Numbered from the stretch's first letter, positions 1 to 9,089 are shown. The stretch is DNA of 64,000 bases from Stutzerimonas stutzeri (GCF_024448895.1 NZ_JAMOIC010000003.1:124001-188000); one strand, 5' to 3'. The notes: generated by a model not told the origin, from the letters alone. Numbers and translations: made by a program.

Positions 1-404
1 ACGACGATGCCATTGCCGGTACCCTTGAGGTTGTAACCGGTCACGGCGATGAAGCGCGTCTGCTGCTTGCCGGTTTGCTGGAACTTGGCGCCGTTGACGA
101 TCAGCGGGTAATCGCCCATGACACCGAAGTCGAGTTTGCCGGCGAGCATCTGATTAGTGATCGGCGGGCCTGAATCGTAGTCTCGAAACTCGATCTGGTA
201 GTCGGCGTCCTGATATTTACCTGTCTTGGGCAAGTGCGTGTCCAGCAGGCCGAGCTTTTCCAGCACGACACCGCCAGAGACGGTGTTGGTGACCATGCTC
301 TGATGGCCGATTCCGATGCGGATGGTCTCGGCAGCGGCCTGGCCGCTGAACAACACGAGCGATCCGAGAAACGAGGTTGTAAGCAGGCTATTCCGGTTGT
401 GCAT
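1..404 (-). CDS. ABC transporter substrate-binding protein, nitrate/sulfonate/taurine type (5' part only)
   Basis: The window edge cuts this leftward gene after about 134 codons. The visible part has a signal peptide (hydrophobic LLTTSFLGSLVLFSG, cleavage near AAA-ET) followed by a typical opening of an NMT1/SsuA-like periplasmic binding protein: IRIGIGHQSMVTN, then the segment MLAGKLDFGVMGDYPL. Such proteins deliver oxyanions or sulfonates to an inner-membrane ABC importer. An ATG lies at 410 and another at 404; AAGGTG at 411-416 abuts the first and sits six bases before the second, so 404 is the better start. The ligand cannot be told from this fragment, and permease and ATPase genes would lie outside the window. 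Confidence 0.8.
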   Translation of the reverse strand, partial: MHNRNSLLTTSFLGSLVLFSGQAAAETIRIGIGHQSMVTNTVSGGVVLEKLGLLDTHLPKTGKYQDADYQIEFRDYDSGPPITNQMLAGKLDFGVMGDYPLIVNGAKFQQTGKQQTRFIAVTGYNLKGTGNGIV

Positions 405-410
405 TGTCAT

Positions 411-858
411 CACCTTGGCGGTTGAGCAACTTGTACTAACAGGGCATAACGCCTGTGTTTGAAGGTGCACCGGCTGTGCCACAACGCCTCGGATTCGACT
501 TATCTCCCTGTTTTAAGAGTGGATTTGACTGGGTTGCTGACTGCACGGTCAGCGTAGCGCTGAGCCCTGATGCGCTCACCTGTGGTGCGAATTCGGTGCG
601 GCCGTCCCAACGCGGCGCAACGCGCGATACGGCCGTTAGAACAAGTGGAACAAGTCGGAGAACATCGGGCGGCTGCTTTGTCGAAGGACGCTATTCAGGA
701 AGGCGTGCGGTGAAGAACCCGGTCGTGGACGGGCTCGCTCTCGGGGCCGAAACAAGCCGTTCCGATGAGCGGAATGCTAGGCGTCGGCTGCTTCGCGCAA
801 GAAGCGGCAATTCGTAGTAAATAGCCTGGCTTTTCATACCCAGAGCAGTCCCCGCACC
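411..858. other. Intergenic region, no gene assigned
   Basis: This stretch of about 450 bases separates the leftward ABC gene from a small rightward gene. A 120-codon open frame at 455-817 has no recognisable domain and an Arg/Ser/Gly-rich composition typical of chance frames in GC-rich DNA, so I do not call it. A short imperfect hairpin (arms GCTGCTTC and GAAGCGGC) lies near 788-809, without a T run. Promoters for both flanking genes must lie here but none is convincing by eye. Confidence 0.4.
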
Positions 859-1056
859 ATGTCCACCCTTACTGAATTAGCCCAGCAGATCGCTGTGCTC
901 TATCCGCTGCAAGACAAGACCGCCGGCAAGCGCTACCGCATCGTCAGCCAGCTCGCCGGCATGACCGAGCTGGAGGAGATCAGCGGCCTGCCGCGTTACG
1001 TCGATACCTGCCAACTCGACGACAAGGAACTGTGGGAAGGTCGGATCGCGATCTGA
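859..1056 (+). CDS. Small conserved-looking protein of unknown function (65 aa)
   Basis: A 65-residue soluble, acidic protein starting MSTLTELAQQIAVLYPLQD. It has no signal peptide, membrane segment or cysteine cluster, and I recognise no family. Its codon use and amino-acid balance look like a real Pseudomonas gene, unlike the arginine-rich chance frames around it. It ends 13 bases before the stop codon of the convergent HD-GYP gene. No strong Shine-Dalgarno sequence precedes the ATG. Function unknown. Confidence 0.55.
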   Translation: MSTLTELAQQIAVLYPLQDKTAGKRYRIVSQLAGMTELEEISGLPRYVDTCQLDDKELWEGRIAI

Positions 1057-1069
1057 ATTCGCATACCCA

Positions 1070-3163
1070 TCATTCTGCCGGGTCGATACCCGGCTGCATG
1101 AGCGCAGCGATGTCCACCTCGTCCAGTTGCTCGGTCAGCAGGTGGCGCTCGCCGTAGACCAGATGCACTCCGGATGACAGAAACAGTGCGAAGAGATCGG
1201 CATCGATATGGCCGCGATCACGCAGCCGCGCCAGGATGCGCAGCGACTCGCTGAGCGGCTTGGCCTGTTTGTAAGGTCGGTCGCAGGCGGTCAACGCTTC
1301 GAAGATGTCCGCGATGGCCATGATCCTCGCCGGAATTGACAGCTGATGCGGTCCCAGTTGGCGCGGGTAGCCGGTGCCCTGCAGCGTCTCATGGTGGGTG
1401 CCTGCGTACTCCGGGACACGTCGCAGGTTTTTGGGGAAGGGTAGGTTCTCCAGCATCACGATGGTCTGCACGATGTGCTCGTTGACCTTGAAGCGCTCTT
1501 CGGCGGTGAGCGTGCCGCGATTGATACTCAGGTTGTAGAGTTCGCCGAAATTGAGCTGATGATCCGGCACGCTCATCTTGAAACCGTACTTCGGATCCAG
1601 TGCTTTGGTCGCAATATGGGGCATGAGGTGTTCGGGCTTGTCCGCCAGCAGCTTTTCGGATGCTGGTATCGCTTTGGACGGGAAGTTCTGCAGGCGAGCT
1701 GCCTCCTCGTGGGAAATACCGAGCCGGTCATCGAAGTGGCGAGTCCAGCATTGCTCGGCGATACGCTGCAGGCGCTCGACTCGCTCCGGTGCCATCAGCT
1801 CGCTGCCGATATTGCACTGCGCCACAAAGGCGAACTCGTCCTTCAGGCGATCCACCGTGGCGGCGTAGCGGGCTTCAACGAATTCAGACGCTTCGCCGGT
1901 CCCAAGTGCGTCGAGTCGCTCGATCATGGCGTCTCGCAGCAGCACTTCGAAGCGCATGCGGATTTCGTGAATGCGGTTGTAGACCGTCTCCAGCTTGGTT
2001 GCCTTGTCGACGATGTGCTCGGGCGTGGTGATCTTGCCGCAATCGTGCAGCCAGGCGCCGATGCGAAACTCCCGCCATTGCTCCTCGGTTTCGAAATTGA
2101 AATCGGCCAGCGGACCTTCGTTGGTGGCGCAGGCTTTCTCGGCCAGCATCATCGCCAGTTCCGGCACGCGCGCGCAGTGACCACCGGTGTAGGCGCTCTT
2201 GGCGTCGATTGCGCCGGCCAGGATCTCGATCATCGCGTCGATAAGCGCGGTTTGCGAGTCGATCAGATTATGGTTGTCCAGTGCGACCGCGGATTGTGAA
2301 GCCAACGCTTCGACGAACCGCAGGCTCTGTCTGGAGAAGCTGGTGACGTCGCCGCTGACGGGATCCAGAGCGTTCATGAACTGCAATACGCCGAGTACCT
2401 CTCCGCCGTGGGCGACCAGTGGCACGCAGAGCATCGAGACCGTGCGGTAGCCGGATTCCTCGTCGAACCGGCGGGTGCCGGAAAGATCGAAGCGTGTCTC
2501 GCGGTACACGTCATCGATGACCAGGGTTTGCTTGCTCAACGCCACGTAGGTCGACACGTGCCGCTCGTTGGGCGTGCCGGTCTGCGGGTCATGCAGCGGG
2601 ATTTCGACGTCAGGTAGATCATCGGCCTTCGAGCGCAGCGTGAAGCGCAGGCTGTCATGGTCGGTCATCAGGTACAGCGTTGCGGCATCGGCGTTACAGA
2701 TGCGCTTGCCTTGCAGGAGAATGTGCTGCAGCAAACGGTGTCTGTCGCGTTCTGAGGAAAGCAACATGCCGTTCTCCACCAGGCTTGCGAGCTTCTCCTG
2801 CGCCTCTTCGAGGGCTTGGTTCTGCACATGCAGTGAGTTACGCATGGCGTCGTGCTGGCGATGCAGATCGTCGAGCTCGCGGATAAGCGAGCCCGGGCTG
2901 TTGCCGGTGCTGAAATCAAGCTGGCGGATACGCCGGGTATCGTCTGCCAGGGCACTGAGCGAGCGACGGATGCTTCCGAGCCAGGTCAGCAGCAGGGGGA
3001 GGCCCACGAACATGATCAGCAGCTCGGAGATCAGCATGCTGCGCAGATCGAACCACTCGAAACCAACCAGCATGAGCGCCGGTACGGTGGGTAATAGAAC
3101 AAACAGGGTGACTAGCGCTGAGGCCCAGGTCTCGTAGCTGAGCTTGTATTTGCTAGAGGTCAT
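1070..3163 (-). CDS. Membrane GAF / HD-GYP domain protein, probable cyclic-di-GMP phosphodiesterase
   Basis: About 697 residues. Two hydrophobic segments near residues 16-35 and 43-62 anchor the protein; a short linker leads to a GAF domain (roughly 135-300) and then an HD-GYP domain. The metal-binding motif HDCGK lies near residue 371 and the signature HHETLQGTGYP near 598. HD-GYP proteins hydrolyse c-di-GMP. The two motifs are about 210-225 residues apart, against roughly 60 in ordinary HD-GYP domains, so about 150 residues are inserted, and the usual Asp of HHExxDGxGYP is Gln. The start is the ATG at 3163, six bases after AGGA; the frame runs open to 3253 but lacks a ribosome site there. 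The gene is divergent from the FecR-domain gene. The GAF ligand is unknown. Confidence 0.85.
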   Translation of the reverse strand: MTSSKYKLSYETWASALVTLFVLLPTVPALMLVGFEWFDLRSMLISELLIMFVGLPLLLTWLGSIRRSLSALADDTRRIRQLDFSTGNSPGSLIRELDDLHRQHDAMRNSLHVQNQALEEAQEKLASLVENGMLLSSERDRHRLLQHILLQGKRICNADAATLYLMTDHDSLRFTLRSKADDLPDVEIPLHDPQTGTPNERHVSTYVALSKQTLVIDDVYRETRFDLSGTRRFDEESGYRTVSMLCVPLVAHGGEVLGVLQFMNALDPVSGDVTSFSRQSLRFVEALASQSAVALDNHNLIDSQTALIDAMIEILAGAIDAKSAYTGGHCARVPELAMMLAEKACATNEGPLADFNFETEEQWREFRIGAWLHDCGKITTPEHIVDKATKLETVYNRIHEIRMRFEVLLRDAMIERLDALGTGEASEFVEARYAATVDRLKDEFAFVAQCNIGSELMAPERVERLQRIAEQCWTRHFDDRLGISHEEAARLQNFPSKAIPASEKLLADKPEHLMPHIATKALDPKYGFKMSVPDHQLNFGELYNLSINRGTLTAEERFKVNEHIVQTIVMLENLPFPKNLRRVPEYAGTHHETLQGTGYPRQLGPHQLSIPARIMAIADIFEALTACDRPYKQAKPLSESLRILARLRDRGHIDADLFALFLSSGVHLVYGERHLLTEQLDEVDIAALMQPGIDPAE

Positions 3164-3280
3164 ACTGCATCCTGCGGCGATTACTTGACGGAAGTGCCAG
3201 AAAACATCGTGCGACCGAACCTGAGGTTGCAGTAGCGTCGACTCGCAGGCCATTGGCCAGCTACGGAGAGTACATTGATC

Positions 3281-3754
3281 ATGGTCAGTAAAAAGGATGC
3301 AGCGCCGAAATTCGCCCGAACAGTGCTCGTCCTTGGCTTTTTGACGGCCTCCGGTTTGGCATGGGCCGAGGAGATAAGCGAGCCGATTGGCTACATCATG
3401 AAAGTCCAGAGTCCCGCAACCGTGACCAGCCGTGGCCAGACCATCGATGCCCGGGTCGGGCAGGCCGTGATCCTGGGCGCAACGCTGCGCACCGGTCCGC
3501 AGGGCTCAATGGGCGTCACCCTCAGCGACAACACGGTGATGTCGTTCGGCCCCAACAGTGAGTTTGTCCTCGACGAGTACCAGTTCGAGCCTGCGCACGA
3601 AGAGCTCAGATTGAGCGCGCGCATCAGTCGCGGCACGCTGAATTTCATCTCCGGCGTGATTGCCAAGCTCAAACCGGAAGCCGTCGAGTTGAAGACCCCA
3701 ACCGGTACCATTGGCGTTCGGGGCACGCATTTTCTGGTGAAGGTCAGCGAGTGA
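3281..3754 (+). CDS. Secreted FecR-domain protein
   Basis: A 157-residue exported protein. The N-terminal hydrophobic stretch (VLVLGFLTASGLAWA) is a signal peptide cut before EEISEP. The rest is one FecR domain: an opening resembling GYIMKVQSPATVTSRG, the central LRTGPQGSMGVTLSDNTVMSFGPNSE and the closing TPTGTIGVRGTHFLV, all family hallmarks. There is no second membrane segment, so this is a free periplasmic FecR protein, not an iron-siderophore anti-sigma factor. GGAGAG at 3265-3270 fits the ATG at 3281; a TTG lies at 3275. Its stop codon overlaps the start of the OmpA-like gene (GTGA), so the two are translationally coupled. Probable role: periplasmic partner of an envelope complex; ligand unknown. 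Confidence 0.82.
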   Translation: MVSKKDAAPKFARTVLVLGFLTASGLAWAEEISEPIGYIMKVQSPATVTSRGQTIDARVGQAVILGATLRTGPQGSMGVTLSDNTVMSFGPNSEFVLDEYQFEPAHEELRLSARISRGTLNFISGVIAKLKPEAVELKTPTGTIGVRGTHFLVKVSE

Positions 3755-4353
3755 GTTCAGTGTTTTGCAAAGGGCTCGCGCTGTTGTGCGTTGCCCTGTT
3801 GATGTCAGGATGCGCGACGGGTAACTACGTGGTGCTGCTGGAAAGCCCGGACGGGACCACTGGCGCTGTGGTGATCGAAGACAGTAAGGGTCATACCCGG
3901 CTGGATCGTAAGAATCAGGCTGCCAACATCGGGCCAGGGCTTGCCAGATCGGGCACGTTCGATGTTGGCGACTTTCGGATAACCCGCGACTTCGCCGCTG
4001 CGCTGGCAGCCCAGCCAGCTTTGCCGCAGCGCTTTCAGCTGTATTTCAAGATTGGCAGTGCCGAGCTGACCGATGAATCTGAGCGGGCAGTTGACGAAGT
4101 GTTCGAAGCGATACGGTTGCGTGGCCCGTCCGCTGTCTCGGTAATTGGTCATACCGATACGCTCAGTGGGCCGCGCTGGAACGAGCAGCTCGGCCTGATT
4201 CGCGCGCAAACGGTGGCTGATCTGCTCAGACGGCGGAAGATCGAGGTGATCGACTTGCGCGTCGCATCCCATGGCGAGCGTAACCTGCTGATTAAGACGC
4301 CTGATGGGGTCTCCGAACCGCGCAACCGCCGGGTCGAAATCAGCGTGCGTTGA
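3751..4353 (+). CDS. OmpA-family peptidoglycan-associated lipoprotein
   Basis: A 200-residue lipoprotein with a type II signal peptide and lipobox LMSGC around residue 21. The C-terminal 110 residues form an OmpA-like domain, seen in FQLYFKIGSAELTDES, VSVIGHTDTLSG and the ending EPRNRRVEISVR, which contain the peptidoglycan-binding Asp and Arg. The region between is short and unassigned. The start is GTG, sharing four bases with the preceding stop, so translation follows the FecR gene. FecR and OmpA genes beside a CHASE2 cyclase are a recurring neighbourhood in proteobacteria, so this protein probably tethers a sensing complex to the cell wall. It converges with the cyclase gene, six bases from its stop. 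Confidence 0.85.
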   Translation: MSSVFCKGLALLCVALLMSGCATGNYVVLLESPDGTTGAVVIEDSKGHTRLDRKNQAANIGPGLARSGTFDVGDFRITRDFAAALAAQPALPQRFQLYFKIGSAELTDESERAVDEVFEAIRLRGPSAVSVIGHTDTLSGPRWNEQLGLIRAQTVADLLRRRKIEVIDLRVASHGERNLLIKTPDGVSEPRNRRVEISVR

Positions 4354-4359
4354 GGCGGC

Positions 4360-6462
4360 TCATTTTTCCGTCATCACGATAAGCTCACCGCGCATCCCCG
4401 CGCGCAGACGCTCCAGCTGGAACTGCACCAGTGTGTCGGCGGGTCGTTGTGCCTTCAGCCGCTCGAACGCTTCCACGGCATCATCGTCGCCATCGGCCAT
4501 CAACGTGTAGGCCGCCTCGTAAGCGTCGTCCGCTATGGTTTCGCAGGGCTCATAAAGCCGGATTGGCTGCTGTCTGCCCATGAGTACGACCTCGCCGACG
4601 GGCCGCATGGGCGTTTCCGGGCTTGCGTCGCGAATCGCCTCGGAAACGCAGAGTTCGGTACCGATATGGCGATTGAGGTTTTCCAGTCGCGCCGCGACAT
4701 TTACCGCATCGCCCAGAGCCCGATAGTCGAACAGCGTCGAACCGCCGAAATTGCCTACCACCACATCGCCGCTATGCACGCCGATGCGGGTAAGGCCGAG
4801 CGCGATTCCTTCAGCCTGCTGGGCCGCGGCGTGCTGCCGGGTGAACTGGCGGATTTCGAGTGCGCAGGCGAGCGCACGACGCTGATGGTCAGGCAGAACC
4901 ACTGGGGCGGAAAACAGGATGGCCATGCCGTCCCCGATGATGCGTTCTAGTGTGCCTTCGTGTCGAAAAGCGATCCGGATGATGCCTTCGAGGTACTCGT
5001 TAAGCATGCTGACCACCCGTTCCGGGGGCTGCCCTTCCATCAAGCTGGTAGAGCCGGTGAGATCGGTGAACACGAAGCTGCAATGACGACGCTCGCCGCC
5101 TAGCTGCAACTGATCCGGATGGCTGACCAGGTGCTCAACGAGATTGGGTGAGATGTAGCGCGAGAAGGCGTCACGCACCCAGCGATGCTGCCGTTCGCTG
5201 GCGCGGTGTCGGGCGATGCTGGCGCCCAGATAGGCCAGCAAGAGGCCGATGGAAGGACTGAGCGAATCGAACAGCAGTCCGTGAGTCGAATAGGCCCACC
5301 ATGCGAGTACGTTCAGCGCGCCGAGCACGCTCGCAGAGACAAGGGCGCCGGTCAGCGCGCCGGTGGTCAGTGTTACGCCGCAAATCAGCAATGCCGCGAG
5401 CAGTAGCGTCAGCGCTTCGAGTGGATTGGCCCAGTGTGGACGCTGCAAGGGGGCACCGAACAAGGCCTGCTCTATTGCTTGAGCATGCACCTGGACGCCG
5501 GGAATCATGCCTCCAAGCGGGCTAAAACGCAGATCCTGCAGTCCCTGTGCCGAACTGCCGATGAGCACCAGCGCATCTTGCAGCCGTGTGTCTGGTTGAT
5601 CCTGAAGCAGCTGCCACGCCGGAATCGTCTGTTCGCTCATGTCAGCGCGGTAATGGACCCAGAGCTGACCGGTGCGGTTGGTCGGCAGGCGGGTGCCGCC
5701 GATATCGACCCGCGTGATGGCTCCGCGCTCATCGGCATCGATACGGTAAAAACGCTGCTTAAGGTAGACGCGTATCGCTTCGGCGGATAACGAGGGCAGC
5801 AGGTGATCGCCGACTCGAATCATCAGCGGTACCCGCCGCACGACTCCATCGCCATCAGGCTGGAAGGTCATGGCACCGCTGCCGGCGGCCGCGGTTTCGA
5901 GTTCGGGCAACGCTATGGTGGCACCGGCATAGGACGGAAATCCGGGGCTGCCGGCATCAGCATTGAGCTGCACGGCAAAGCGACTTTTCGGTGTCGCCTG
6001 AGTCGCTTCGCGCGTTGCCGCAAACCCGAGCACGCTCGGCCCCAGGGACAAGGCAGTGGCGAACATCTGGTCATGATCGGGCAGTTGTTGGAGCTGAGGG
6101 GCAAGCGCCTGGGGAAGTAGCTTGATCAGTTGCGCCGGAGAGCTGCGATCCGGTTCTGCGAAAAGAACGTCGTATATCACCACTGCTGCGCCGGCCTCGT
6201 GCAAGCGTGTCTGCAGTTGCGCCATCACGTTACGCGGCCATGGCCACTGGCCGATGCGTGCGAGGCTCTCCTCGTCGATATCCAGCACCAGCACCTTGGT
6301 ATCTGCCGGCGCTGGGCGTGGCTGCCAGCGCTGATACTGATCGAAGAGGTTATTGCGCAGGGTCTGCAGTAGCGCCGGCTCTGCAAGATAGAGAATGCAC
6401 GCGGCGAGCAGGCCGGCGCAGGCGAGCAGCAATCTTGGGACCAAACGGCCGGTTGGCATCAT
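4360..6462 (-). CDS. CHASE2-domain class III nucleotide cyclase
   Basis: About 700 residues. After an N-terminal membrane segment comes a CHASE2 extracytoplasmic sensor (roughly 25-330, with TKVLVLDIDEESLARIGQWPWPR and VLIGSSAQGLQD), then about three membrane helices (345-425) and a cytoplasmic class III cyclase domain (about 460-640). Metal-binding aspartates are visible in FVFTDLTGSTSLM and RIIGDGMAILFSAP, and the core GDAVNVAARLEN is intact. The usual Lys before IGD is Arg (LERIIGD) and the usual Thr/Asp is Arg (DYRALGD), so ATP specificity is not assured. GGGAG eight bases upstream supports the ATG at 6462 over the TTG at 6480. It probably makes cAMP in response to an envelope signal, with the convergent FecR and OmpA proteins. 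Confidence 0.85.
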   Translation of the reverse strand: MMPTGRLVPRLLLACAGLLAACILYLAEPALLQTLRNNLFDQYQRWQPRPAPADTKVLVLDIDEESLARIGQWPWPRNVMAQLQTRLHEAGAAVVIYDVLFAEPDRSSPAQLIKLLPQALAPQLQQLPDHDQMFATALSLGPSVLGFAATREATQATPKSRFAVQLNADAGSPGFPSYAGATIALPELETAAAGSGAMTFQPDGDGVVRRVPLMIRVGDHLLPSLSAEAIRVYLKQRFYRIDADERGAITRVDIGGTRLPTNRTGQLWVHYRADMSEQTIPAWQLLQDQPDTRLQDALVLIGSSAQGLQDLRFSPLGGMIPGVQVHAQAIEQALFGAPLQRPHWANPLEALTLLLAALLICGVTLTTGALTGALVSASVLGALNVLAWWAYSTHGLLFDSLSPSIGLLLAYLGASIARHRASERQHRWVRDAFSRYISPNLVEHLVSHPDQLQLGGERRHCSFVFTDLTGSTSLMEGQPPERVVSMLNEYLEGIIRIAFRHEGTLERIIGDGMAILFSAPVVLPDHQRRALACALEIRQFTRQHAAAQQAEGIALGLTRIGVHSGDVVVGNFGGSTLFDYRALGDAVNVAARLENLNRHIGTELCVSEAIRDASPETPMRPVGEVVLMGRQQPIRLYEPCETIADDAYEAAYTLMADGDDDAVEAFERLKAQRPADTLVQFQLERLRAGMRGELIVMTEK

Positions 6463-6512
6463 CAGTCGCGCTCCCTGCAACCGGCCGAGGGGCTGGGCTG
6501 GCTAGCCGTCTG

Positions 6513-6893
6513 TTACTCAAGCACCAGAATGGCGTCCATCTCGACCTGTGCCGCCTTGGGCAGTGCAGCAATGCCGATGGCGGCGCGAGCCGGGTAGGGT
6601 TGCTGGAAATAACGACTCATGACTTCGTTGACCGTGGCGAAGTTGCCAAGGTCGGTGAGAAAGATGTTCAACTTGACGATGTCCTTCAGCGATCCGCCCG
6701 CTGCTTCGGCGACGGCCTTGAGGTTCTCGAAGACCTGCACGGTCTGCGCTTCGAAGCCTTCAACCAGTTCCATGGTTTTCGGATCGAGCGGGATCTGGCC
6801 GGACATGTACACGGTATTGCCCGCCTTGATCGCCTGCGAATAGGTGCCGATCGCGGCCGGGGCATTGTCGCTGTGGATCACGGTCTTGCTCAT
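6513..6893 (-). CDS. ridA: RidA-family enamine/imine deaminase
   Basis: 126 residues, the full length of RidA (YjgF/YER057c/UK114 family), which hydrolyses reactive 2-aminoacrylate and other enamines from PLP enzymes. The trimer active-site elements are visible: YSQAIKAG near the N terminus, [11 protein letters not shown], the catalytic Arg in YPARAAIG and the Glu in AQVEMDAIL near the end. It lies downstream of spoT on the same strand (87 bases), the usual Pseudomonas order. A second, diverged RidA paralogue lies beside dadA in this window; this one is the housekeeping type. Confidence 0.95.
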   Translation of the reverse strand: MSKTVIHSDNAPAAIGTYSQAIKAGNTVYMSGQIPLDPKTMELVEGFEAQTVQVFENLKAVAEAAGGSLKDIVKLNIFLTDLGNFATVNEVMSRYFQQPYPARAAIGIAALPKAAQVEMDAILVLE

Positions 6894-6980
6894 GGGGTGC
6901 TCCGATAGAAGAGTGCGGCCCCAGAGGATACGGGCTGAAGCGAACGGGCAAAAGCCCCGAGGCGCGTCGCTGGTGTAGAA

Positions 6981-9089
6981 CTAGGCTTTCATCCGGGTGA
7001 TGCGCATGACGCCTTTGATTGCACGTAGCTTCTTGATCACGCGGGCCAGATGTACTCGGTCATGGACGCTCACCACCAACTGGACGACGCTGATGCGGCC
7101 ATCGCGCTCGTCCATGCCGATCTTCTCGATGTTGCCGTCTGCGGCATTCACGCTGCCGGCGAGCAGTGCAATCAGTCCGCGCTGGTGCTCCAGTTCGACG
7201 CGCAGTTCGACATTGAATTCACCTGTGACATCCTTGGACCAGGACAGCTGGATGCATTTGTCGGGATTGTGGCGGACGTCGGCGATGTTCCGACATGTAT
7301 CGAGGTGCACGACCATTCCCTTACCGGCGGAAAGGTGGCCAACGATGGGGTCGCCGGGAATCGGGGTGCAGCACTTGGCGTAATTCAGCACCAATCCTTC
7401 TGTGCCGCGGATGGCCAATGGGCCTTCGGCGCTCGGAGCCTGCTCGCCTTCGCTTGCCAACAGGCGGCGCGCAATGACGTAAGCCATCCGGTTGCCGAGG
7501 CCTATGTCTTCGAGAAGATCCTCGATGACTTCCATGTGATATTCACTAAGCACGGCCTGGATGCGCTCTGGGGCGATCTTGTCCAGACTCGTTTCGAATC
7601 CGGTTAGCACTTTGTTCAGCAGGCGTTCGCCGAGGTTGATCGATTCCGAACGCCGCTGCAGCTTCAACGCATGGCGGATGTGCGTCCGCGCTTTGCCAGT
7701 GACCACGAAGTTCAGCCAGGCAGGATTGGGCCTTGCGCCGGGGGCAGTGACGATTTCCACCGTACAGCCGCTTTCCAGTGCTTGGGAAAGCGGTGCCAGC
7801 CGGCGATTGACGCGGCAGGCAATGCAGGTGTTGCCGACGTCGGTGTGGACCGCGTAAGCGAAGTCGACCGCTGTCGAACCCTTGGGCAGTTCCATGATGC
7901 TGCCCTTGGGTGTGAAAACGTAAACCTCGTCGGGGAACAGGTCGATCTTGACGCTTTCGATGAATTCCAGCGAGTTGCCGGCACGCTCCTGCAACTCCAG
8001 CACGCCCTTGACCCACTGCCGGGCACGCGCGTGAGTGCCCTTGGCTGTTTCTTCGCCGTTGGCTTTGTAGAGCCAGTGCGCTGCAATGCCGTTGTTGGCC
8101 ATCTCTTCCATCTCGCGTGTGCGGATCTGGATTTCGATTGGCACGCCGTGCATACCGAACAGGGTGGTATGCAGGGACTGATAGCCGTTGGCCTTGGGGA
8201 TCGCGATGTAATCCTTGAAGCGGCCGGGCAGTGGCTTGTAGAGGCTGTGCACTGCGCCGAGCACGCGATAACAGGTATCGACCTTGTCGACGACAATGCG
8301 GAAGGCGTAAACGTCCATGATCTCGTTGAGCGCCTTACGCTTGCCGCGCATCTTCTTGTAGATGCTGTAGAGGTGTTTTTCTCGTCCGACTACTTCACCT
8401 TGCAGGTCGTCACGTTCCAGGCAGTGGACGAGTGACTGCTCAATCTTGTCGACGATTTCATTGCGGTTGCCCCGCGCGCGTCGGACTGCAGCGCGGATAC
8501 GCTCCGAACGCATCGGATGCATGGCTTTGAAGCCCAGATCCTCGAACTCGATGCGCATGGCATGCATGCCAAGCCGGTTGGCGATCGGCGCATAGATTTC
8601 CAGGGTTTCCTTGGCGATGCGCCGGCGTTTCTCACCAGCCAGCACTTCAAGGGTACGCATGTTGTGCAGGCGGTCGGCGAGCTTGACCAGGATTACGCGA
8701 ATGTCGCGCGCCATGGCCATGGCCATCTTCTGGAAGTTCTCGGCCTGAGCTTCGGCTTTGGTTTCGAACTTCATCTGGGTCAGCTTGCTGACCCCATCCA
8801 CCAGTTCGGCGACGGTTTCGCCAAATTGTGCGGTGAGCGCTTCCTTGGCGATGCCAGTGTCCTCGATGACGTCATGCAGCATCGCAGCCATCAGGCTCTG
8901 ATGATCCATGTGCATGTCGGCGAGGATGTTGGCTACTGCGAGGGGGTGGGTGACGTACGCTTCACCGCTGCGTCGACGCTGGCCGTCGTGGGCCTGCTCG
9001 GCGTAGAAATAGGCACGGCGGACCAGATTGACCTGGTCATCGCCGAGGTAGGTCGACAGGCGATCGGCAAGTGCGTCTATGGCTGGCAA
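6981..9089 (-). CDS. spoT: Bifunctional (p)ppGpp synthetase / hydrolase SpoT
   Basis: 702 residues, the normal length for Pseudomonas SpoT. The N-terminal HD hydrolase is intact (THPLAVANILADMH, HDVIEDTG), followed by the synthetase region (RFKDYIAIPKANGYQSLHT), a TGS domain (VYVFTPKGSIMELPKG), a helical and zinc-finger-like region (YAKCCTPIPGD) and a C-terminal ACT domain. It sets the alarmone level during starvation. The start is TTG, giving MPAIDALADRLS, which matches the usual SpoT N terminus; no in-frame ATG fits. GGGAG lies seven bases upstream, inside the palindrome-like GGGAGAACTCCC. It follows rpoZ by 60 bases and is probably co-transcribed with it. Confidence 0.97.
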   Translation of the reverse strand: MPAIDALADRLSTYLGDDQVNLVRRAYFYAEQAHDGQRRRSGEAYVTHPLAVANILADMHMDHQSLMAAMLHDVIEDTGIAKEALTAQFGETVAELVDGVSKLTQMKFETKAEAQAENFQKMAMAMARDIRVILVKLADRLHNMRTLEVLAGEKRRRIAKETLEIYAPIANRLGMHAMRIEFEDLGFKAMHPMRSERIRAAVRRARGNRNEIVDKIEQSLVHCLERDDLQGEVVGREKHLYSIYKKMRGKRKALNEIMDVYAFRIVVDKVDTCYRVLGAVHSLYKPLPGRFKDYIAIPKANGYQSLHTTLFGMHGVPIEIQIRTREMEEMANNGIAAHWLYKANGEETAKGTHARARQWVKGVLELQERAGNSLEFIESVKIDLFPDEVYVFTPKGSIMELPKGSTAVDFAYAVHTDVGNTCIACRVNRRLAPLSQALESGCTVEIVTAPGARPNPAWLNFVVTGKARTHIRHALKLQRRSESINLGERLLNKVLTGFETSLDKIAPERIQAVLSEYHMEVIEDLLEDIGLGNRMAYVIARRLLASEGEQAPSAEGPLAIRGTEGLVLNYAKCCTPIPGDPIVGHLSAGKGMVVHLDTCRNIADVRHNPDKCIQLSWSKDVTGEFNVELRVELEHQRGLIALLAGSVNAADGNIEKIGMDERDGRISVVQLVVSVHDRVHLARVIKKLRAIKGVMRITRMKA

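Noticed and set aside
455-817. 120-codon rightward frame between the ABC gene and the small protein
   Set aside because: Low-complexity Arg/Ser/Gly content, no ribosome site and no recognisable family; chance frame is more likely.
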